From MAG-120531 sp963934855 (lineage in GTDB: Bacteria > Bacteroidota > Bacteroidia > Flavobacteriales > Flavobacteriaceae): 52,832 nucleotides of DNA. Within the stretch, counting starts at the first letter, position 1; every line of letters begins with the position of its first letter. Below, in pieces: positions 1-8,622 of this stretch. The position numbers and the translations under genes are program-made. Location of the stretch: the NCBI GenBank assembly GCA_963934855.1, contig CAWWAC010000010.1, positions 1 to 52,832 of the forward strand, written 5' to 3'. The notes beneath the pieces are model-generated. The model ran no database searches, had not been told where the DNA came from, and saw only the letters and a list, made by a program, of their open reading frames with translations.

Positions 1-48
1 ACCCTCTGATTAACAGTCAGATGCTCTAACCAACTGAGCTAAGGAGGA
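1..48 (-). tRNA. tRNA-Asn(GTT), 3' part cut by the window edge
   Basis: Read on the minus strand, the sequence starts with a 7-nt acceptor strand, TCCTCCT, followed by TAGCTCAG of the D arm. An anticodon stem CTGA/TCAG then encloses the loop CTGTTAA. The anticodon is GTT (complement of 12-14), so this is tRNA-Asn. The variable arm, T arm and 3' acceptor strand lie outside the window. A promoter sits about 34 nt upstream. Confidence 0.9.
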
Positions 49-81
49 GTGTTGCCTGCAGTTTTACTGCGTTAGCGGGTG

Positions 82-110
82 CAAATATAAATGTTTTTTC
101 TAATCTTCAA
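82..110 (-). promoter_or_regulatory. Bacteroidota promoter of tRNA-Asn
   Basis: On the minus strand a TTG (complement of 108-110) is followed after 18 nt by TATATTTG (complement of 82-89), a perfect match to the -33/-7 pattern TTG-N17-23-TAnnTTTG of Bacteroidota sigma factor promoters. Transcription would start near 75-78, leaving a short 5' leader before the tRNA at 48. Confidence 0.7.
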
Positions 111-129
111 AACAAAAAAAGGGGTTTCT

Positions 130-1488
130 CTATTTAAATATCAATTTATAGACGTCATTCCCGTTTGCAAAGAGTAAAAGTGCCATTAAAATAAAGAACC
201 CTACCATTTGTGCGTACTCTAAAAATTTATCACTGGGCTTTTGGCCAGACACCATTTCATAGAGTAAAAAGAGAACATGCCCCCCATCTAAGGCAGGAAT
301 GGGTAGGATATTCATAAAGGCTAGTATTACAGATAATAAGGCAGTAGTGCCCCAAAACGCTTGCCAGTTCCAAGTGTCAGGAAAAAGGCCTCCAATAGCA
401 GCAAAACCACCTACTCCTTTGTAGGCACCGGTCTGAGGATTAAATATCTTTTTAAGCTGCTTGACGTAGCCGCTTAGGGTGGTCACTCCTTTGTCTATCC
501 CAACTGGAATAGATTCCATAAAGGTGTAGTCTTTATTCTCCACTGTTATAAGTCCTTTGTCTACATATTGTTTCATTGTTAAAGTCTGTAATGAAACTCC
601 CAAAGCTGCAGAATCGCTTACTTTGGCTGTTAAACTAGCTTGTGCCCCGTTGGCTCTTTCTAGTTGAATGCGCACTTCTTGTCCTTTGTATTGCTCCAAA
701 ATAGGCTTGGCCTGGTCTAAGTAGTAAGCAGAAGCTCCATTAATAGTAAGTATCTGGTCTAAGGCTTGGAAATCTACAGTTGGGTTTATGGCATGACTAG
801 CGTCATGACTGGCCACAACAAAAGGCTGTCTCATGCTTAAAAAACGCATGCGCTCTGGGTTGTCTAAAAGGGTGGCTATAAAATCTATAGGTATTTCTAT
901 ATCCTCTATCCTGCCATCTCTTTCTATAGTAATGGTGTTTCCGTTTACTATCTCTAAAAAAATACTGCTAAAAGTGTCAATCGAATTTCCATCTACAGCT
1001 AAAATTTTATCTCCAGTTTGAATGCCTAATTTTTCTCCAATCTCAACATCTGTAACATAGTAACCGTCTTTTACACTATCATTAGGAATGTATTGGTCTC
1101 CGTAAGCAAAAGCCATTCCAATATAAATAAGCACCGCAAGTACAAAGTTTACTGTCACGCCTCCTAGCATAATAATAAGACGTTGCCAAGCTGGTTTAGA
1201 TCTGAATTCCCATGGCTTAGGGGCTTCTTTCATGGCCTCAGTGTCCATGCTTTCATCTATCATTCCAGATATTTTAACATAACCCCCCAATGGCAACCAG
1301 CCAATTCCGTATTCGGTACCGCCTATTTTCTTTTTAAAGAGTGCAAATTTTACATCAAAAAAGAGGTAGAATTTTTCTACTCTGGTCTTAAAAAGTTTGG
1401 CCGGAATAAAGTGTCCCAACTCGTGGAGCACAATAAGCAGTGAGAGACTTAAAAAGAATTGTATGGCTTGGATAGCAATTGGATTCAT
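130..1488 (-). CDS. rseP: RseP-type site-2 zinc metalloprotease
   Basis: This inner-membrane protease of 452 residues cleaves substrates within the membrane; in other bacteria the family acts on anti-sigma factors and leftover signal peptides. The zinc-binding HELGH is at residues 22-26 in the first membrane segment. The third metal ligand is in the NILPIPALDGG motif (Asp near 401), before the last membrane segments. The middle carries two PDZ-like regions. I start at the ATG followed by NPIAIQAIQFF: a longer reading frame upstream has no family resemblance and runs through a candidate promoter at 1510-1517. The gene lies tail to tail with nothing and is divergent from the SCO gene. The bacterial name rseP is by family; the local substrate is unknown. 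Confidence 0.9.
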   Translation of the reverse strand: MNPIAIQAIQFFLSLSLLIVLHELGHFIPAKLFKTRVEKFYLFFDVKFALFKKKIGGTEYGIGWLPLGGYVKISGMIDESMDTEAMKEAPKPWEFRSKPAWQRLIIMLGGVTVNFVLAVLIYIGMAFAYGDQYIPNDSVKDGYYVTDVEIGEKLGIQTGDKILAVDGNSIDTFSSIFLEIVNGNTITIERDGRIEDIEIPIDFIATLLDNPERMRFLSMRQPFVVASHDASHAINPTVDFQALDQILTINGASAYYLDQAKPILEQYKGQEVRIQLERANGAQASLTAKVSDSAALGVSLQTLTMKQYVDKGLITVENKDYTFMESIPVGIDKGVTTLSGYVKQLKKIFNPQTGAYKGVGGFAAIGGLFPDTWNWQAFWGTTALLSVILAFMNILPIPALDGGHVLFLLYEMVSGQKPSDKFLEYAQMVGFFILMALLLFANGNDVYKLIFK

Positions 1489-1509
1489 ATATATATTTTT
1501 TTCAAGATC

Positions 1510-1517
1510 CAAAAATA
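1510..1517 (-). promoter_or_regulatory. Candidate -7 element for rseP
   Basis: The minus strand reads TATTTTTG here, matching TAnnTTTG. It lies 21 nt before the chosen rseP start codon. I find no TTG at the usual distance upstream, so the assignment rests on the -7 element alone. Confidence 0.35.
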
Positions 1518-1601
1518 CACTTTTAACAACTGTTAAAAAAATTAGTGTACAAGGGATCAAAGATTTTAAGAATAAATTAATACCGCTTATGTCTGCTGTC
1601 T

Positions 1602-1632
1602 TTGTCTCTTCCAAACAGAGGGCGTACCTTTG
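1602..1632 (+). promoter_or_regulatory. Promoter of the SCO1/SenC gene
   Basis: TTG at 1602-1604, a 20-nt spacer and TACCTTTG at 1625-1632 form a full Bacteroidota promoter. The expected start of transcription near 1637-1639 leaves a leader of about 20 nt before the ATG at 1659, and excludes the upstream in-frame start at 1602. Confidence 0.7.
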
Positions 1633-1658
1633 TAACTGTAAACCCATTTTTGTTACTC

Positions 1659-2360
1659 ATGAGGAACTTTTTTTTGGCCTATAAAAAATTTTGGATGGCC
1701 TTGTTTGCAGTCTCCGTGGTCATTATGTGTCTTTTTTACAACGTATTAAAGCCCGTTAGATTGCTCCCCATATACCAGCCAAGTATGGTAAATAAAGAAC
1801 TGGTAGACAGTACGGTACAATTTGTAAGAAAGTATCACAGCATACCAGATTTTAAACTTATAAACCAGCTGGGAGACACCATCACCCCACTAACCTTTGA
1901 AAATAAAATTTATATAGCAGATTTTTTCTTTACTACTTGCCTAACCATCTGCCCTATCATGACGGACCATATGGTTAAAATTCAAGAGAGAATTAAGAAC
2001 TTTCCAGACGTCATGCTCCTCTCCCATTCTGTCACTCCAGAAAGAGACTCCGTGCCTGTGCTTTTTAAATATGCCCAAGAAAAAGGGGTGAATGCTAAAA
2101 AATGGCACTTGGTCACTGGTCCAAAGAAAGAGATTTATGACTTAGCTAGAAAATCATATTTGGTAGCCAAGGAAGAAGAAGGAGGCAACGCAGGTCCCTT
2201 TGATATGGTGCACACAGAAAACTTTGTGTTAATAGACAAAAGCAAACGTATTAGGGGTTACTATGACGGCACAGATTTAAAGTCTATAGAAACCCTCATG
2301 GAAGACCTGGAATTACTGAGAAAATCCTATCAGGAAAAAGAGGCCAAGCAAAAAGAATAA
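1659..2360 (+). CDS. SCO1/SenC family copper-binding thioredoxin-like protein
   Basis: A 233-residue protein with one N-terminal membrane anchor (about 11-30) and a thioredoxin-like domain facing the periplasm. The copper site of the SCO family is present: the C-x3-C pair at Cys94 and Cys98 (in FTTCLTICPIM) and the downstream His185 (in FDMVHTENF). SCO proteins deliver copper to the CuA centre of cytochrome c oxidase or act as thiol-disulfide reductants. The VTPERD motif typical of the family is also present near 126. The start is fixed by the promoter at 1602-1632. No cytochrome oxidase gene is in the window, so its partner lies elsewhere. Confidence 0.88.
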   Translation: MRNFFLAYKKFWMALFAVSVVIMCLFYNVLKPVRLLPIYQPSMVNKELVDSTVQFVRKYHSIPDFKLINQLGDTITPLTFENKIYIADFFFTTCLTICPIMTDHMVKIQERIKNFPDVMLLSHSVTPERDSVPVLFKYAQEKGVNAKKWHLVTGPKKEIYDLARKSYLVAKEEEGGNAGPFDMVHTENFVLIDKSKRIRGYYDGTDLKSIETLMEDLELLRKSYQEKEAKQKE

Positions 2361-2390
2361 GAATGCACTTTAATAAGTGACTGAAAAAAT

Positions 2391-2450
2391 ATTGATTATC
2401 CTATTCTACCTACTCTAATTGTCTTACTTTTGACCTTACTTATAATCAAT
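2391..2450. repeat. 9-bp inverted repeat around the feoA promoter
   Basis: ATTGATTAT at 2391-2399 and its exact reverse complement ATAATCAAT at 2442-2450 flank the candidate -7 element of feoA with a 42-nt spacer. Such widely spaced arms could hold two regulator half-sites, or be chance in AT-rich DNA. Confidence 0.35.
2425..2432 (+). promoter_or_regulatory. Candidate -7 element of the feo operon
   Basis: TACTTTTG matches TAnnTTTG and lies 29 nt before the TTG start of feoA. A TTG at the standard -33 distance is missing (the nearest is 30 nt upstream), which would suit an activated or tightly regulated promoter. Confidence 0.45.
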
Positions 2451-2461
2451 CTAAATAAACA

Positions 2462-2737
2462 TTGGAATATACAGTAGCCCATTTAAAGCGAGGAGAAAGA
2501 GGAGTGATACTGGAATTTCCAGACAATTTCTTGCCTATTAAGCTATTAGAATTAGGCTGCTTGCCCGGAAATATAATTGAACTCATACAGGTAGCGCCCC
2601 TTAAAGATCCTTTGTATATAAATGTCAATGGCTCTCATATAGCCATTAGACGTGAGGTAGCAGCAAAAATCTGCATCGCGCCTTTGGGCCCAAATAACCT
2701 TTTAGAAACCTATTTAGATCCCTCCGCAGATGAGTAA
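2462..2737 (+). CDS. feoA: FeoA, ferrous iron transport accessory protein
   Basis: A 91-residue FeoA-domain (SH3-like) protein that supports FeoB-mediated Fe(II) uptake at the cytoplasmic side. The family pattern is seen in VAHLKRGERGVI near the N terminus and in the glycine-containing middle (LLELGCLPG). The reading frame has a stop at 2456-2458 and no internal Met, so TTG at 2462 is the only reasonable start. The stop codon overlaps the feoB start by 8 nt, showing translational coupling. Expression probably responds to metal, given the DtxR-like word shared with the regulator promoter near 10.17 kb. Confidence 0.88.
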   Translation: MEYTVAHLKRGERGVILEFPDNFLPIKLLELGCLPGNIIELIQVAPLKDPLYINVNGSHIAIRREVAAKICIAPLGPNNLLETYLDPSADE

Positions 2738-4946
2738 AAGACTCAACGTAGCGCTTATTGGAAATCCCAATACTGGAAAGACTTCTGTCTTTAACCAGCT
2801 TACGGGTCTAAACCAAAAAGTGGGGAATTACCCCGGTATTACGGTAGAGAAAAAAGAAGGAATTTGTAAACTTCCCAGAGGTGTAAAAGCACATATTATT
2901 GACCTTCCTGGAACCTATAGCTTAAATACTACCTCATTAGATGAGAGCGTGGTGATTGAACTGCTCCTCAATAAAAATGATAAAGACTACCCAGACGTGG
3001 CGGTGGTCATTACAGATGTAGAAAATTTAAAGCGAAACTTATTGTTATTCACCCAGATTAAGGACCTTAAAATTCCAAGTATTCTGGTGATTAATATGGC
3101 AGACAGAATGCCAAAAAAAGGAATTAGTCTAAATATAGAAGCCTTAGAAACCGCTATGGACACCAAAATTGCCCTAGTGAGTACTAGAAAGGGCAGTGGT
3201 ATAGACACGCTTAAAAACTATATTGCAGATTACAGAAATCTGTCTACCCAGTCTATCACAAAGACTGAGCGCATAGACCCTGCTTACTTTGAAAAACTGA
3301 AAAACACCTTCCCAAAAGAAGATTTATATAAATTATGGCTGGTGATTACTCAGGATGTAAATTTCACGCCTATAGAAAAAAATCAGACTCCAGATACTTC
3401 TTCTTTTACAACTAAATCTAAAATAGATTTAAAAAGACTGCAACAAAGAGAAACTATTCTGAGATATCAGTTTATAAATGAGGTACTTAAAAAAGGCTAT
3501 GCTGTAGACGCTGCCGCCGCTAAAGGAATTCGGGCTACTTTGGACAAAGTGCTCACCCATCATATTTTTGGATATTTGATATTTTTTTTAATACTGATTG
3601 GTATATTTCAGGTCATTTATGACTGGAGTAGCATTCCTATGGATTTTATAGATGGCTTTTTTGCCAATACCAGCAACTGGGTAAAAGCCACCCTACCGCC
3701 TGGTACTTTTACAGATCTTCTAGCAGAGGGAGTGGTGGCAGGGATTGGAGGAATTGTTATTTTTATTCCCCAAATTGCTTTCCTATTTCTATTTATTTCA
3801 CTCTTAGAAGAAAGTGGCTATATGAGCAGAGTGGTCTTTTTAATGGACCGGGTCATGCGGCCCTTTGGGCTTAGTGGAAAAAGTATTGTTCCCCTTATTT
3901 CTGGAACTGCTTGTGCTATTCCAGCGGTAATGGCCACCAGAACTATAGAAGATTGGAAAGAGAGACTCATCACTATTTTAGTGACTCCTTTTACCACCTG
4001 CTCTGCCCGTTTGCCTGTATACTTAATTATTATTGGGCTGGTCATTCCAGAAGGAACTTTTTTAGGGCTTAGCTACCAAGCCCTCACTCTAATGCTTTTG
4101 TACCTCATAGGGTTTGTTGCAGCTATTTTAGGGGCTATGATACTCCACAAAATACTCAAATTTAAAAAGCGCTCTTTCTTTGTTATAGAAATGCCAAACT
4201 ACAAACTACCCCTTCTTAAAAATGTAGTGATCACGGTAGGAGAAAAAACTAAGAGTTTTGTATTTGGGGCCGGTAAAATTATTCTAGCCATTTCTATTAT
4301 TCTTTGGTTTTTAGGATCTAACGGTCTTTCTAACAACTTTAAAAACGCAGAAAACATCATAGCACAAAAGGTAACGGCAGAAGGCTTTACTCCCTTTAAT
4401 CAGTCTAATATTGAAAAAAGATTGGCTGAATATTCTCTTGAATTAGACAGCACTACTGCAAACACAGATAAAGCCAGTGCACTAGTGCTTAAAAAAGAAA
4501 GTTTAGAGCGTACGGCCCTAGGCCAAGAAATTGCCAGTTTTAAATTAGAAAATTCTTATATGGGCTATATGGGTAAAGCCATTACTCCCATAGTAGCTCC
4601 TTTGGGTTATGATTGGAAAATTGGAATTGCAGTGCTTGCCTCCTTTGCCGCTAGAGAAGTATTTGTAGGAACACTAGCTACTATTTACGCAGTGGGAACA
4701 GATGAGGTAGACACCATTCAAAACAGAATGGCGGCAGAGGTAAACCCACGTACCAAAGGAAAATTATTTAACCTAGCCTCAGGAGTCTCTCTTATGCTGT
4801 TTTACGCCTTTGCCATGCAGTGTATGAGCACCCTTGCGGTAGTGAAAAGAGAAACTAATTCCTGGAAATGGCCTACCCTCCAACTCGTGTTTATGAGCGC
4901 ACTAGCTTATGTAATTGCTCTTATTGCTTATCAAATTTTAAAATAA
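2730..4946 (+). CDS. feoB: FeoB, ferrous iron transporter
   Basis: A 738-residue inner-membrane Fe(II) permease with an N-terminal GTPase. The G motifs are clear: G1 GNPNTGKT (11-18), G2 in NYPGIT (33-38), G3 DLPG (58-61) and G4 NMAD (122-125). A helical spacer follows, then two gate-type membrane blocks (from about 280 and again after about 500), including the gate sequences SGTACAIPA and FTTCSARLPVY. A longer hydrophilic insert lies near residues 540-610 between membrane segments. Length and order are normal for FeoB. It overlaps feoA and is followed without a gap by a small Cys-rich partner gene. Confidence 0.96.
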   Translation: MSKRLNVALIGNPNTGKTSVFNQLTGLNQKVGNYPGITVEKKEGICKLPRGVKAHIIDLPGTYSLNTTSLDESVVIELLLNKNDKDYPDVAVVITDVENLKRNLLLFTQIKDLKIPSILVINMADRMPKKGISLNIEALETAMDTKIALVSTRKGSGIDTLKNYIADYRNLSTQSITKTERIDPAYFEKLKNTFPKEDLYKLWLVITQDVNFTPIEKNQTPDTSSFTTKSKIDLKRLQQRETILRYQFINEVLKKGYAVDAAAAKGIRATLDKVLTHHIFGYLIFFLILIGIFQVIYDWSSIPMDFIDGFFANTSNWVKATLPPGTFTDLLAEGVVAGIGGIVIFIPQIAFLFLFISLLEESGYMSRVVFLMDRVMRPFGLSGKSIVPLISGTACAIPAVMATRTIEDWKERLITILVTPFTTCSARLPVYLIIIGLVIPEGTFLGLSYQALTLMLLYLIGFVAAILGAMILHKILKFKKRSFFVIEMPNYKLPLLKNVVITVGEKTKSFVFGAGKIILAISIILWFLGSNGLSNNFKNAENIIAQKVTAEGFTPFNQSNIEKRLAEYSLELDSTTANTDKASALVLKKESLERTALGQEIASFKLENSYMGYMGKAITPIVAPLGYDWKIGIAVLASFAAREVFVGTLATIYAVGTDEVDTIQNRMAAEVNPRTKGKLFNLASGVSLMLFYAFAMQCMSTLAVVKRETNSWKWPTLQLVFMSALAYVIALIAYQILK

Positions 4947-5090
4947 ATGGAACTAGCACAAAACATTTTAGTATGCACGGCTTTTATAGGAGCCCTAGGC
5001 TATTTAGTGCTTAAATTTTTCTTCCCAAAAGTTTTAAAAAGCAAAAAAAGTGCCAGTAAAACTGGATGTGGCACAGATTGTGGATGTTAA
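4947..5090 (+). CDS. FeoB-associated Cys-rich small membrane protein (47 aa)
   Basis: The ATG directly follows the feoB stop codon. The 47-residue product has one membrane helix (about 7-25), a Lys-rich stretch (KVLKSKKSASK) and a Cys-rich tail, GCGTDCGC, at the C terminus. This architecture and position match the FeoB-associated Cys-rich membrane protein family. The family's role is not settled; a part in assembling or gating the Feo complex, or in binding iron at the membrane, is inferred from the constant linkage and the Cys tail. Confidence 0.8.
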   Translation: MELAQNILVCTAFIGALGYLVLKFFFPKVLKSKKSASKTGCGTDCGC

Positions 5091-5250
5091 TTTGCTGCTA
5101 AATATGTCTTAAAGCGTTCCTAAAAAGAGCGCTCCTTCTCTTACATTTTACTTAATTTGAAAGCGCTGTAACAAAAAGCTAAAAAGCACGTCATGCGCAT
5201 AAGTCCATGCTGTTTTCACTAAGCCTATTTATTAAAAAAAACAATATATT

Positions 5251-6894
5251 ATGATTGCTGTTTTTAAATACCTATTAGTCCTGCTCATAAGTATTTTAAG
5301 TATTTTAAACCTACAAGCACAGTCAGTTTCTAGTATTCTTGTAGACGCCAATACCAAAGCACCTATAGCGTATGCCAGTGTAGTACTTAAAAACAAACAA
5401 GGCGTTATTAGTAATGAAGAAGGTTCCTTTACCCTACAATTAGAAGGGCTTATAAAGGCCACAGACTCCCTGTTTATATCTTGTATGGGCTATGAAAACG
5501 TCCGGTTTTCATTGTCAGAGGTGAGAGATAGTATTTTTCTTCAGGGGCGTGAAATCATACTAAATGAGGTGATTGTAAGCAATAAAAATTTTACGGCAGA
5601 AGAAATTGTTGAAAAGGTAAAGGCTGCTATGTCCACAAATCATTCGCAACTTTTAAGTGACAAAAAAATATTTTTTAGAACTTCCGAAACACAGAATATC
5701 AATAAGATGGATGTGGATTTTAAAAAATCTAGTATTGAGGAACTCAATAAAAAATTAGTTGATTCTGTGATGGGCCAAATCCCTAAAAAAGGATTTTTCT
5801 ACACGGAAATACTAGCAAATATTAGCGGAGACTACTCCCCTAAAAATCAAAAAATAAACATTATTAAGGCCTCTAAACTTTACGACAAAAACAATAGTGT
5901 CAATATAGAAGGACTTGAAAAGAAATTCAATAAAATCTTACAAGAAAACATAAAGAAAGACTCCTATTTAAAAATTAAATCTGGTTGGATTTCAGGCAGG
6001 GTCACTCCTGATAATTTGTTTGCTGAAAAAAAGAAAATAGACAGCAGCAACACCGCAGCCATAGACTCTTTAGCTACTGCTAAAAAGAAAAGTGAGCTAG
6101 AAGAGAAAACCAACTTTGCCAACTACAGAAAAAGCAGAGTGGGCAGTCTCTTTGGGCGTTTGTTTTTTAATAAAGACAGCCCCTTTGATTTTTTCTTTAA
6201 GGACGGAAGGTATAAAATTAGCCTAGAAGACTTTACTTATATGGGCAACATACCCGTTTACAAGCTCCGTTTTTTAACTAAAGGGCGTTCAGATTACAAC
6301 GCCGTTATTTATATAAATGCGGATGATTTTGCTGTGGTGCGCATGGATTTTAAAAACGCAGGACCCTTAAAGAAAATAAATCTCCTAGGATTCTCATATT
6401 TAGAATATCTAGATGAGGGGAAGGCTTTTTTTGTAAAAACAGAAGGCCTGGGTTATACTCTGAGCTATTTAGAAGAAAATTCTGCTGAAAAAGTTGGGAT
6501 TAAACGGCCTTTAAAAATTGTAGAGAAAAACAAATTTGCCAAAGGAAGGCGCAAGCAAAATGAGCTGCTAGTAGAAATTGAATTTGAAATTAACAGCCAA
6601 AACAAAAATGAACTAGTGGTGTTTTCACAAAGTCCACTAACTCCTGAAGATTTTAAAAAGCTCAAAGAAAACAATCAAATTCTCCCTACTTATTTACCTG
6701 TCTACGACCCCGCTTTTTGGGAGGGTTATAACATTATTGAGCCCAATAAGGCCATTAAAAATTTTAGCGCCATAGGCTATGAAAATCTCGTGCCTAACAA
6801 AGCAGAAAATTCAAAAACGGACATTAAAATGAATAAAGAAAAGTCCCCCTCGTTCAAACAAAAGAAGGGTAAAAAAAGATCCTTAAAATCTTAA
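5251..6894 (+). CDS. Exported protein with carboxypeptidase-regulatory-like domain
   Basis: A 547-residue protein with a signal peptide (about 1-23, ending LNLQAQ). It is followed by a beta-sandwich of the carboxypeptidase-regulatory-like type, with the typical run of a variable mutable segment, YASVVLKNKQGVISNEEGSF and IFLQGREIILNEVIVS, at about 25-110. The rest resembles the long periplasmic or surface proteins of flavobacteria that carry this N-terminal domain; I recognise no enzyme motif. The C terminus is strongly basic (about 25 residues rich in Lys). It stands alone between feo and a convergent DUF423 gene, whose end it overlaps by 4 nt. The upstream 160 bp show no clear promoter. Confidence 0.75.
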   Translation: MIAVFKYLLVLLISILSILNLQAQSVSSILVDANTKAPIAYASVVLKNKQGVISNEEGSFTLQLEGLIKATDSLFISCMGYENVRFSLSEVRDSIFLQGREIILNEVIVSNKNFTAEEIVEKVKAAMSTNHSQLLSDKKIFFRTSETQNINKMDVDFKKSSIEELNKKLVDSVMGQIPKKGFFYTEILANISGDYSPKNQKINIIKASKLYDKNNSVNIEGLEKKFNKILQENIKKDSYLKIKSGWISGRVTPDNLFAEKKKIDSSNTAAIDSLATAKKKSELEEKTNFANYRKSRVGSLFGRLFFNKDSPFDFFFKDGRYKISLEDFTYMGNIPVYKLRFLTKGRSDYNAVIYINADDFAVVRMDFKNAGPLKKINLLGFSYLEYLDEGKAFFVKTEGLGYTLSYLEENSAEKVGIKRPLKIVEKNKFAKGRRKQNELLVEIEFEINSQNKNELVVFSQSPLTPEDFKKLKENNQILPTYLPVYDPAFWEGYNIIEPNKAIKNFSAIGYENLVPNKAENSKTDIKMNKEKSPSFKQKKGKKRSLKS

Positions 6895-7280
6895 ATGATC
6901 TCCTCTATGTAGGTGTAGGCCAATAGTGCCCAGCCTATAGTGAGTAGTAGCCCTCCTAAAGGGGTGATTGGACCTAAAAAACGCGCTTTTTTTCCTGCAA
7001 TCCCCGCCAGTACCAGGCCGTATATAGAGAAAGAGAATAAGAAAGTTCCCAATAAAAAGCAGCCTACAATATAGTCTTCCAAGGGGTTGTTATAACTAAA
7101 GTTGTACCCTAACACTAAGAGTACTAAGGCGTGGTATATTTGGTATTTTACGCCGGTTTCAAAACTGGCCAGCTGCGCGGCCGATGCTTTTTTCTTTAAA
7201 GCGTGTGCCCCAAAGGCACCAAAAATAACGGCTAACATTCCTAGTAGCGCGCCAAAAAATTGTGTGAGTAATACTAGCAT
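6891..7280 (-). CDS. DUF423 family small membrane protein
   Basis: 129 residues with four predicted membrane helices and the family signature GAFGAHALKKK near residues 21-31, followed by FETGVKYQIYHALVLL. DUF423 proteins (YgdD-like) are conserved inner-membrane proteins of unknown function. The gene is 17 nt downstream of the DUF2141 gene and probably cotranscribed with it. Its stop overlaps the end of the convergent gene by 4 nt. Confidence 0.85.
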   Translation of the reverse strand: MLVLLTQFFGALLGMLAVIFGAFGAHALKKKASAAQLASFETGVKYQIYHALVLLVLGYNFSYNNPLEDYIVGCFLLGTFLFSFSIYGLVLAGIAGKKARFLGPITPLGGLLLTIGWALLAYTYIEEII

Positions 7281-7297
7281 AGTGTTTAATTTTAGTG

Positions 7298-7732
7298 CTA
7301 TTTATTATTTTCTAAGAGAATTGAAATTTCTGTATATGCCATAAAACTAAAGACGCAATCTTCAAATTTAGGTGGGCCAAAACTCCCAAGTTTGGCATTG
7401 GAAAAACCAAGAGGCTCCACCGGAATACCCCACCAATTTTTATCCATCACTTTATTGTCATTTTTGTCATGATACAAGGCAATAGCGTAGTCTCCATGAG
7501 GTAAATTTTGAAAAATCACCTCTGTCTCCCCTACACTTGCTTTGGCAAAACCATTGGCCGCAAGACCCTCAAATTTTAAGAAGTTTTTGGCTTTGTTATA
7601 GAGGGCTACTCGCACTACTCCAGACGCTTGCTTGAGTCCATGTACTTTAACTACCAGGCTGCTTTGGGCTGATAAAAGGCTAGGACTTAGACAAAATAAT
7701 GTGCATATAGAAAAAAGAAGAAACCATTTCAT
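7298..7732 (-). CDS. DUF2141 family exported protein
   Basis: 144 residues with a signal peptide (MKWFLLFSICTLFCLSPSLLSAQ) and a DUF2141 beta-sandwich; typical family segments are GVVRVALYNKAKNFL, LPHGDYAIALYHDKNDNKVMD and GFSNAKLGSFGPPKFEDCVF. The family is common in Bacteroidota and has no proven function; DxNxNGxxD-like turns suggest calcium binding. An alternative ATG two codons upstream (7738) gives MPM; frames extending further upstream run through the promoter at 7750-7757. Downstream of the ZIP gene by 46 nt, but with its own -7 element. Confidence 0.82.
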   Translation of the reverse strand: MKWFLLFSICTLFCLSPSLLSAQSSLVVKVHGLKQASGVVRVALYNKAKNFLKFEGLAANGFAKASVGETEVIFQNLPHGDYAIALYHDKNDNKVMDKNWWGIPVEPLGFSNAKLGSFGPPKFEDCVFSFMAYTEISILLENNK

Positions 7733-7749
7733 TGGCATGTATGTTTTCA

Positions 7750-7757
7750 CAAATATA
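7750..7757 (-). promoter_or_regulatory. -7 element for the DUF2141 gene
   Basis: The minus strand reads TATATTTG, a perfect -7 element, ending 18 nt before the ATG at 7732. It lies between the ZIP gene and the DUF2141 gene and suggests that DUF2141-DUF423 can be transcribed apart from the dtxR-ZIP genes. Confidence 0.5.
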
Positions 7758-7778
7758 AGGGTTCCCAAATCTATAAAC

Positions 7779-8600
7779 CTAGCTTAATCCTACATCTAAA
7801 GCCATCATAATAATAAAGCCCCCTATAAAGCCCATAGTGGCAATATCTGTGTGCTTGTCTTGCTGGGTTTCTGGAATAACCTCTTCTACCACCACAAAAA
7901 TCATAGCCCCTGCAGCAAAAGCCAAAGCGTATGGCAAAATAGGCTGAAAAGTCATCACTGCCCAAGCACCTATAACTGCTGCAATGGGTTCTACCAAAGC
8001 AGAAGCTTGGCCGTACATAAAACTCTTACGCCTAGAAAGACCCTGGCGCCTTAGAGGCATGGCTACTGCAAAACCCTCTGGGAAATTTTGTAATCCAATA
8101 CCCAAAGCCAAAGCCACTGCACCCCCTATGGTAGCGCCATCAAAACCAGCAGCCACACCACCAAATAAAACTCCAACAGCCAATCCTTCAGGAATGTTGT
8201 GAAGGGTAATAGCCAAAGTTAAAAGTGTGGTCCTATGCCAAGGGGTTTTTATCCCCTCTGCTTCACTCTCCTTAAAATTAATGTGTAAATGGGGCAACAG
8301 CTTGTCTAGGCCAAACAAAAAGAGGGCTCCAAATAAAAAGCCCACAGCTGCAGGAATTACTTTTACAAACCCCTCGCCAGGGCTCATTGCAATTCCTGGG
8401 GCTAAGAGACTCCAAAAACTGGCTGCCACCATAACACCGCCCGTAAAACCTAACATACCGTCCAAAACAGCTCTGTTTAAGGTTTTAAAGAAAAAAACCA
8501 AACTGGCCCCTAAAGCCGTAAGTCCCCAAGTAAAAAGGGTGGCGTAAAAAGCAGCTAAAACAGGGTCAATAGATTCAAAATAAGCAATAACATCATCCAT
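7779..8600 (-). CDS. ZIP family metal transporter (GufA-like)
   Basis: 273-residue inner-membrane transporter for divalent metals (zinc, iron or manganese). The ZIP signature helices carry HNIPEG (134-139) and QNFPEG (171-176), followed by ALVEP, the pattern of the GufA subgroup. A His-containing loop (LLPHLHINFKESE) lies around 101-113. About eight membrane segments are seen, as expected. I start at the ATG before DDVIAYFES; this leaves 22 nt to the upstream outer-membrane gene, with which it forms an operon headed by a DtxR regulator. Import of Mn, Fe or Zn under that regulator's control is the natural reading. Confidence 0.88.
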   Translation of the reverse strand: MDDVIAYFESIDPVLAAFYATLFTWGLTALGASLVFFFKTLNRAVLDGMLGFTGGVMVAASFWSLLAPGIAMSPGEGFVKVIPAAVGFLFGALFLFGLDKLLPHLHINFKESEAEGIKTPWHRTTLLTLAITLHNIPEGLAVGVLFGGVAAGFDGATIGGAVALALGIGLQNFPEGFAVAMPLRRQGLSRRKSFMYGQASALVEPIAAVIGAWAVMTFQPILPYALAFAAGAMIFVVVEEVIPETQQDKHTDIATMGFIGGFIIMMALDVGLS

Positions 8601-8622
8601 ATAAAAGCTTAAAATTTTAAAA

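Noticed and set aside
1183..1443. Open frame on the plus strand inside rseP
   Set aside because: It lies opposite a well-supported metalloprotease gene, has no recognisable domain and no promoter; it is an antisense shadow.
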